Shown here: positions 61,617-64,000 of the stretch, one piece after another
How positions within the stretch are numbered: position 1 is the first letter of the stretch
Layout: the number at the start of each line of letters is the position of its first letter
Assembly (NCBI RefSeq): GCF_001053095.1
Contig: NZ_CGBP01000011.1
Coordinates: 62,001 to 126,000 of the forward strand
Origin: Yersinia similis
GTDB lineage: Bacteria; Pseudomonadota; Gammaproteobacteria; Enterobacterales; Enterobacteriaceae
Reading direction: 5' to 3'
DNA: 64,000 nt
The notes under the pieces: model-generated
Databases searched by the model: none
Seen by the model: the letters and a program-made list of their open reading frames with translations, nothing else
Told to the model about the DNA's origin: nothing
Made by a program: the position numbers and the translations under genes

Positions 61617-62066
61617 CTACAGCAGCCCACGCTCTGCCATTGAGACGGTTTGTGTACCGGCAACAATGAAGTGGTCAAGCACCCGCACATCAACCAGTTC
61701 CAACGCAGATACCAGCCTTTTGGTGATTGCCAAGTCTGCCTGACTGGGTTCTGGCTCACCACTGGGATGATTGTGGACAAGGATCAACGCCGCTGCGTTA
61801 TGGTGCAGGCTTAGCTTCACCACTTCGCGAGGGTAGACGTTGACGCCGTTGATTGTGCCCCTGAACAGCTCCTGGTACGAAAGAATGCGTTGTTGGTTAT
61901 CCAACAGCAGACAACCAAATACTTCGTGTTCCAGCGGAGCCAACTTGACCATGAGGTAATCCCGCACATCCATTACCGATAGCAGTTGTTTCCCCCGGAT
62001 ATAACGGTTTTCGATGATGGTTTGTGCCTGCTGTAGGATCAGGTCTTCATTGCAGCGGTCAATCAT
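61617..62066 (-). CDS. RadC-type JAB/MPN (JAMM) domain protein
   Basis: The start at 62064-62066 gives 149 aa (MIDRCNEDLILQQA) with GGAG upstream. The JAMM metal motif is complete: H98-x-H100-x7-S108-x2-D111 (HNHPSGEPEPSQAD), with upstream acidic residues around E66/E81. Proteins of this short RadC/YeeS group are common in integrative elements; their reaction (metallo-isopeptidase-like?) is unproven. Its ATG is one base from the stop of the papain-like gene. Confidence 0.9.
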   Translation of the reverse strand: MIDRCNEDLILQQAQTIIENRYIRGKQLLSVMDVRDYLMVKLAPLEHEVFGCLLLDNQQRILSYQELFRGTINGVNVYPREVVKLSLHHNAAALILVHNHPSGEPEPSQADLAITKRLVSALELVDVRVLDHFIVAGTQTVSMAERGLL

Positions 62067-62067
62067 G

Positions 62068-62607
62068 TCAGAACTCCCGTTCAACAAAGTAAATACAGTC
62101 TGGGAAAAGTTGGTGTGAACTGTTGCCAGGCTTGAGTGACCAGCTCTTGCGTGGTGATTTTCGTCGACCACTGCTATCGAAGAAGTAGAGGTATTGGCTG
62201 TCTATGCGGGTGATGACTGACCAGTGATGTTGATCGCTAATCAGGATGAGGCGAGAGAACTCACTGTGGTTGAGGTATTCGGTCATTGCGGTGAGGATGC
62301 TCAGGGTGGTTAATCGCTTAAGTTCTCGGAAGGGCTGGCTGATTTGAGTGGGAAAATGTTTATGGTAGTACCCTTGCCGCAAGACCCGCTCAATCAAGTA
62401 ATCCATTCGGGGTTCATCAAGGCCGTGGGTTAGCCATTCCTCCAAAGGCCATTCATAGCTGTACTCCCGCAATAGAGCACGCATCAATGGCTTCCTCTTC
62501 ACCCTGCCATCAAACAGATACCCCATGATATTCACCAAGCTGTACGCCCCGCACAGACAATCCAAGTCGCCCTGTTGGGACGCACTGATCCCTCTATCCT
62601 TGACCAC
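62068..62607 (-). CDS. Putative papain-like cysteine peptidase
   Basis: The 179-aa protein opens at a GTG. C17/C19 lie in GDLDCLCGAYSLVNIM at the start of a predicted helix, H128 in DQHHWSVITRI on a strand, and D144 in YFFDSSGRR. This C-H-D order and spacing suit a papain-like (C39/C58-like) fold. No signal peptide is present, so it acts in the cytoplasm or is delivered elsewhere. It is tightly coupled to the RadC-type gene. The call rests on motif reading only; no named family was identified. Confidence 0.6.
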   Translation of the reverse strand: MVKDRGISASQQGDLDCLCGAYSLVNIMGYLFDGRVKRKPLMRALLREYSYEWPLEEWLTHGLDEPRMDYLIERVLRQGYYHKHFPTQISQPFRELKRLTTLSILTAMTEYLNHSEFSRLILISDQHHWSVITRIDSQYLYFFDSSGRRKSPRKSWSLKPGNSSHQLFPDCIYFVEREF

Positions 62608-62636
62608 AATAGATACCCCAAATGGATTTAATTAAC

Positions 62637-63059
62637 TTAGATTTCCCAAAGGAACTGGACGGTATAAACGTCTAGGTCGTAATACTGAATAAAGTTGGAT
62701 TGCCATAATTCAAATAGCTCACAACCGGCCTTATGGCCGAGGTCGCCTAATCCAGCATGGAATGCATATTGTTGCGACCAACTAAAGTCAATTTCCTTTT
62801 CTAATTCAGGGTAAACCCGCCCCATATAAGCAAAGTCAGTGATGTAATCAAAAAACCAACGTTCTTCTTTTTTGATTAGCCGGATTTCCACTGGATGATA
62901 ACCACCAAGCTCGGCACTGTAGTCGGTGTCTCTAAAAATAAAAGATGCAGCTTTCAACTTTTGCTTTATTGGCGGGGCTTTGCCCATTTCTTTAAATAAT
63001 AGTTCAATCAATTTTGGATTAATGGGAAGCCTATAGTCTTCCTGATGGATGATATTCAT
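62637..63059 (-). CDS. DUF2787 family protein
   Basis: The 140-aa protein has the DUF2787 features FIFRDTDYSAELGGYHPVEI, then the segment WFFDYITDFAYMGRVYPELE followed by KEIDFSW. Function is unknown; the family is typical of integrative elements and often lies near RadC-type genes. It is the first gene of the minus-strand operon, 29 bp before the papain-like gene. Confidence 0.8.
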   Translation of the reverse strand: MNIIHQEDYRLPINPKLIELLFKEMGKAPPIKQKLKAASFIFRDTDYSAELGGYHPVEIRLIKKEERWFFDYITDFAYMGRVYPELEKEIDFSWSQQYAFHAGLGDLGHKAGCELFELWQSNFIQYYDLDVYTVQFLWEI

Positions 63060-63211
63060 AACGTTTCCATTTAAGTTAAAATAGTCAACAAGTCGAATTT
63101 GAAATGCAGTTGCACCTCCCGTGAAGGATTAATTAAATATTATTGGTTTGAGTGGCTGTAAATAATCACTTTACCACAATGACATTTTATCAAATAATAC
63201 ATGCCATGGCA

Positions 63212-63234
63212 AATAGTTTCAATGAGAAACTATT
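63212..63234 (-). terminator. Hairpin after the Mu-type repressor-like gene
   Basis: A perfect 9-bp stem AATAGTTTC/GAAACTATT (63212-63220 with 63226-63234) lies about 50 bp behind the repressor-like gene. The T-tract is weak; it could alternatively be a phage-end binding site. Confidence 0.45.
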
Positions 63235-63282
63235 AATTAAATAATAACTTGGGAATGGTCTAAATTAACTATTCAGACCGGA

Positions 63283-63759
63283 TTAGGCGTGTGAAATAGA
63301 GCTTAAAAGTTGCTGGCGCTGTTCCTCAGAAAGCGTCATCAACTGACGTGCCAACATCATCACTTCTGGCTCCATATTAGTGGTTAACATCAAATCATCG
63401 GCTACCTGCTCCAATGCCTGCTTTAACAGCCTGTCGCGGGACTGTGGCTTCATGGTCTTGAACAGTTGCACCCAGAGGTTAAGTTGTTCATCGCTGCCAT
63501 AGGGCGAGGCTATTTGCGTTTTCTGCTGCTGCTCAACACGCTCACTTTGCAACGACATCCCCGCCGCACGGATATGATACTCAAAGCCCTTATGTCCAGT
63601 TCTCTTTCTCTTGATGTCAGGGTGCATAGCCGCCAGTTTTTCCAGACGTAAGCGGCAACCTTTTGCGGTGCCCGGCATACCCGGTTTCCCGACAAATGCG
63701 GGTGCTGAGAGCCATTGTTCATTATCAGCATGAGTTTCTTGCGGCAAATTATTTTTCAT
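63283..63759 (-). CDS. Mu-type HTH repressor-like protein
   Basis: The start at 63757-63759 gives 158 aa (MKNNLPQETHADNEQWLSAP). Residues about 14-70 fit the Mu-type DNA-binding domain, with WLSAPAFVGKPGMPGTAKGC then RLRLEKLA and GHKGFEYHI. The C-terminal part is helical (MTLSEEQRQQLLSS), as in oligomerising phage repressors. It is divergent from a ner-like gene, the layout of the Mu c/ner switch. The open frame extends 18 codons further without support. Confidence 0.8.
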   Translation of the reverse strand: MKNNLPQETHADNEQWLSAPAFVGKPGMPGTAKGCRLRLEKLAAMHPDIKRKRTGHKGFEYHIRAAGMSLQSERVEQQQKTQIASPYGSDEQLNLWVQLFKTMKPQSRDRLLKQALEQVADDLMLTTNMEPEVMMLARQLMTLSEEQRQQLLSSISHA

Positions 63760-63820
63760 GAACTTTAATCCAGATATCAATGCGTTAAAAAGAATCGGCA
63801 AAACAACCCACAAAAGGAAC

Positions 63821-63849
63821 TTGATAAGTATCTTTTATTCGCATTTAAT
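63821..63849 (+). promoter_or_regulatory. Candidate early promoter of the ner-like gene
   Basis: TTGATA at 63821-63826 and TTTAAT at 63844-63849 have a 17-bp spacer. The promoter lies in the 121-bp gap between the divergent repressor-like and ner-like genes, where operators are expected. Confidence 0.5.
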
Positions 63850-63880
63850 ATCCATGTACTGATACAGAGGAGTTAATATT

Positions 63881-64000
63881 GTGAATAACCACGTAGCATC
63901 GCAAAAAAAGTCCCCTAAGGGAAGTCTGGAAGATTGGCATCGGGCTGACATAGTGGCGGCCTTGCATAAGCGGGGAGTGAGCCTGTCGCAGTTATCACGC
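63881..64000 (+). CDS. Ner-like Mu-type transcriptional regulator, 5' part
   Basis: The gene starts with GTG at 63881 behind AGGAG and runs off the right edge after 40 codons. The visible protein MNNHVASQKKSPKGSLEDWH continues RADIVAALHKRGVSLSQLSR, closely resembling phage Mu Ner (DWHRADVIAGLKKRKLSLSALS as remembered) and the host protein SfsB/Nlp. With the divergent repressor-like gene it suggests the left end of a Mu-like prophage. Confidence 0.85.
   Translation, partial: MNNHVASQKKSPKGSLEDWHRADIVAALHKRGVSLSQLSR

Overview
This is a chromosomal window from an enterobacterium, almost certainly a Yersinia and probably of the Y. pseudotuberculosis group. Gene order and protein sequences follow the E. 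coli/Yersinia backbone (lpxM-mepM-znuACB-ruvBA-ruvC-yebC-nudB-aspS; yecE-yecN-cmoAB-cutC-yecM-argS; murJ-yceM-yceH-rimJ-mdtH-yceB; ycdY-ycdX-ghrA; dauA-kdsA-sirB1-sirB2-prmC-prfA-hemA / lolB-ispE-prs-ychH-pth-ychF). The spacers are full of ERIC-type repeats, and one 167-bp palindromic insert fits the YPAL family known from yersiniae. No insertion sequence was recognised in the 64 kb.

Region by region. 1-10.4 kb: outer-membrane/murein genes, the Zur-regulated zinc importer, Holliday-junction processing genes with a LexA box, and translation genes. 11-18.5 kb: tRNA wobble-uridine modification (cmoA-cmoB), cutC, yecM and argS. 18.7-25.3 kb: an AT-rich two-partner secretion locus (1625-aa exoprotein and its outer-membrane transporter) placed between argS and murJ. 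25.6-35 kb: lipid II flippase and neighbours, an MFS efflux pump, a lipoprotein and the ycdXY/ghrA group. 35.1-36.6 kb: two nearly identical tRNA-Ser(GGA) genes flank a secreted GDPD-like protein that lacks several usual active-site residues. 37.5-51 kb: transporter dauA, then two divergent housekeeping clusters for KDO, translation termination, haem, lipoprotein sorting, isoprenoids, PRPP and peptidyl-tRNA recycling.

From 51.1 kb to the right edge the window is mobile DNA. It starts with an intact P4-type tyrosine integrase behind ychF and a second recombinase broken by one in-frame TGA. Next come a 609-aa unknown membrane protein, a 456-aa protein with the three catalytic motifs of single-subunit (family A / T7-like) polymerases, two paralogous proteins with a four-cysteine motif at identical positions, and an AlpA-type regulator. 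A compact minus-strand operon follows: DUF2787 protein, papain-like peptidase, RadC-type JAMM protein and a third tyrosine recombinase. The window ends inside the early switch of a Mu-like phage (repressor-like gene and a divergent ner-like gene).

The least ordinary item is the small replication module at 55.5-59.9 kb: a divergent polymerase-fold protein behind a roughly 300-base hairpin-rich leader or origin, with two Cys4 proteins that look like relatives of rolling-circle Rep proteins lacking the usual histidines. Functions there are inferred from motifs read by eye and need profile and structure searches.
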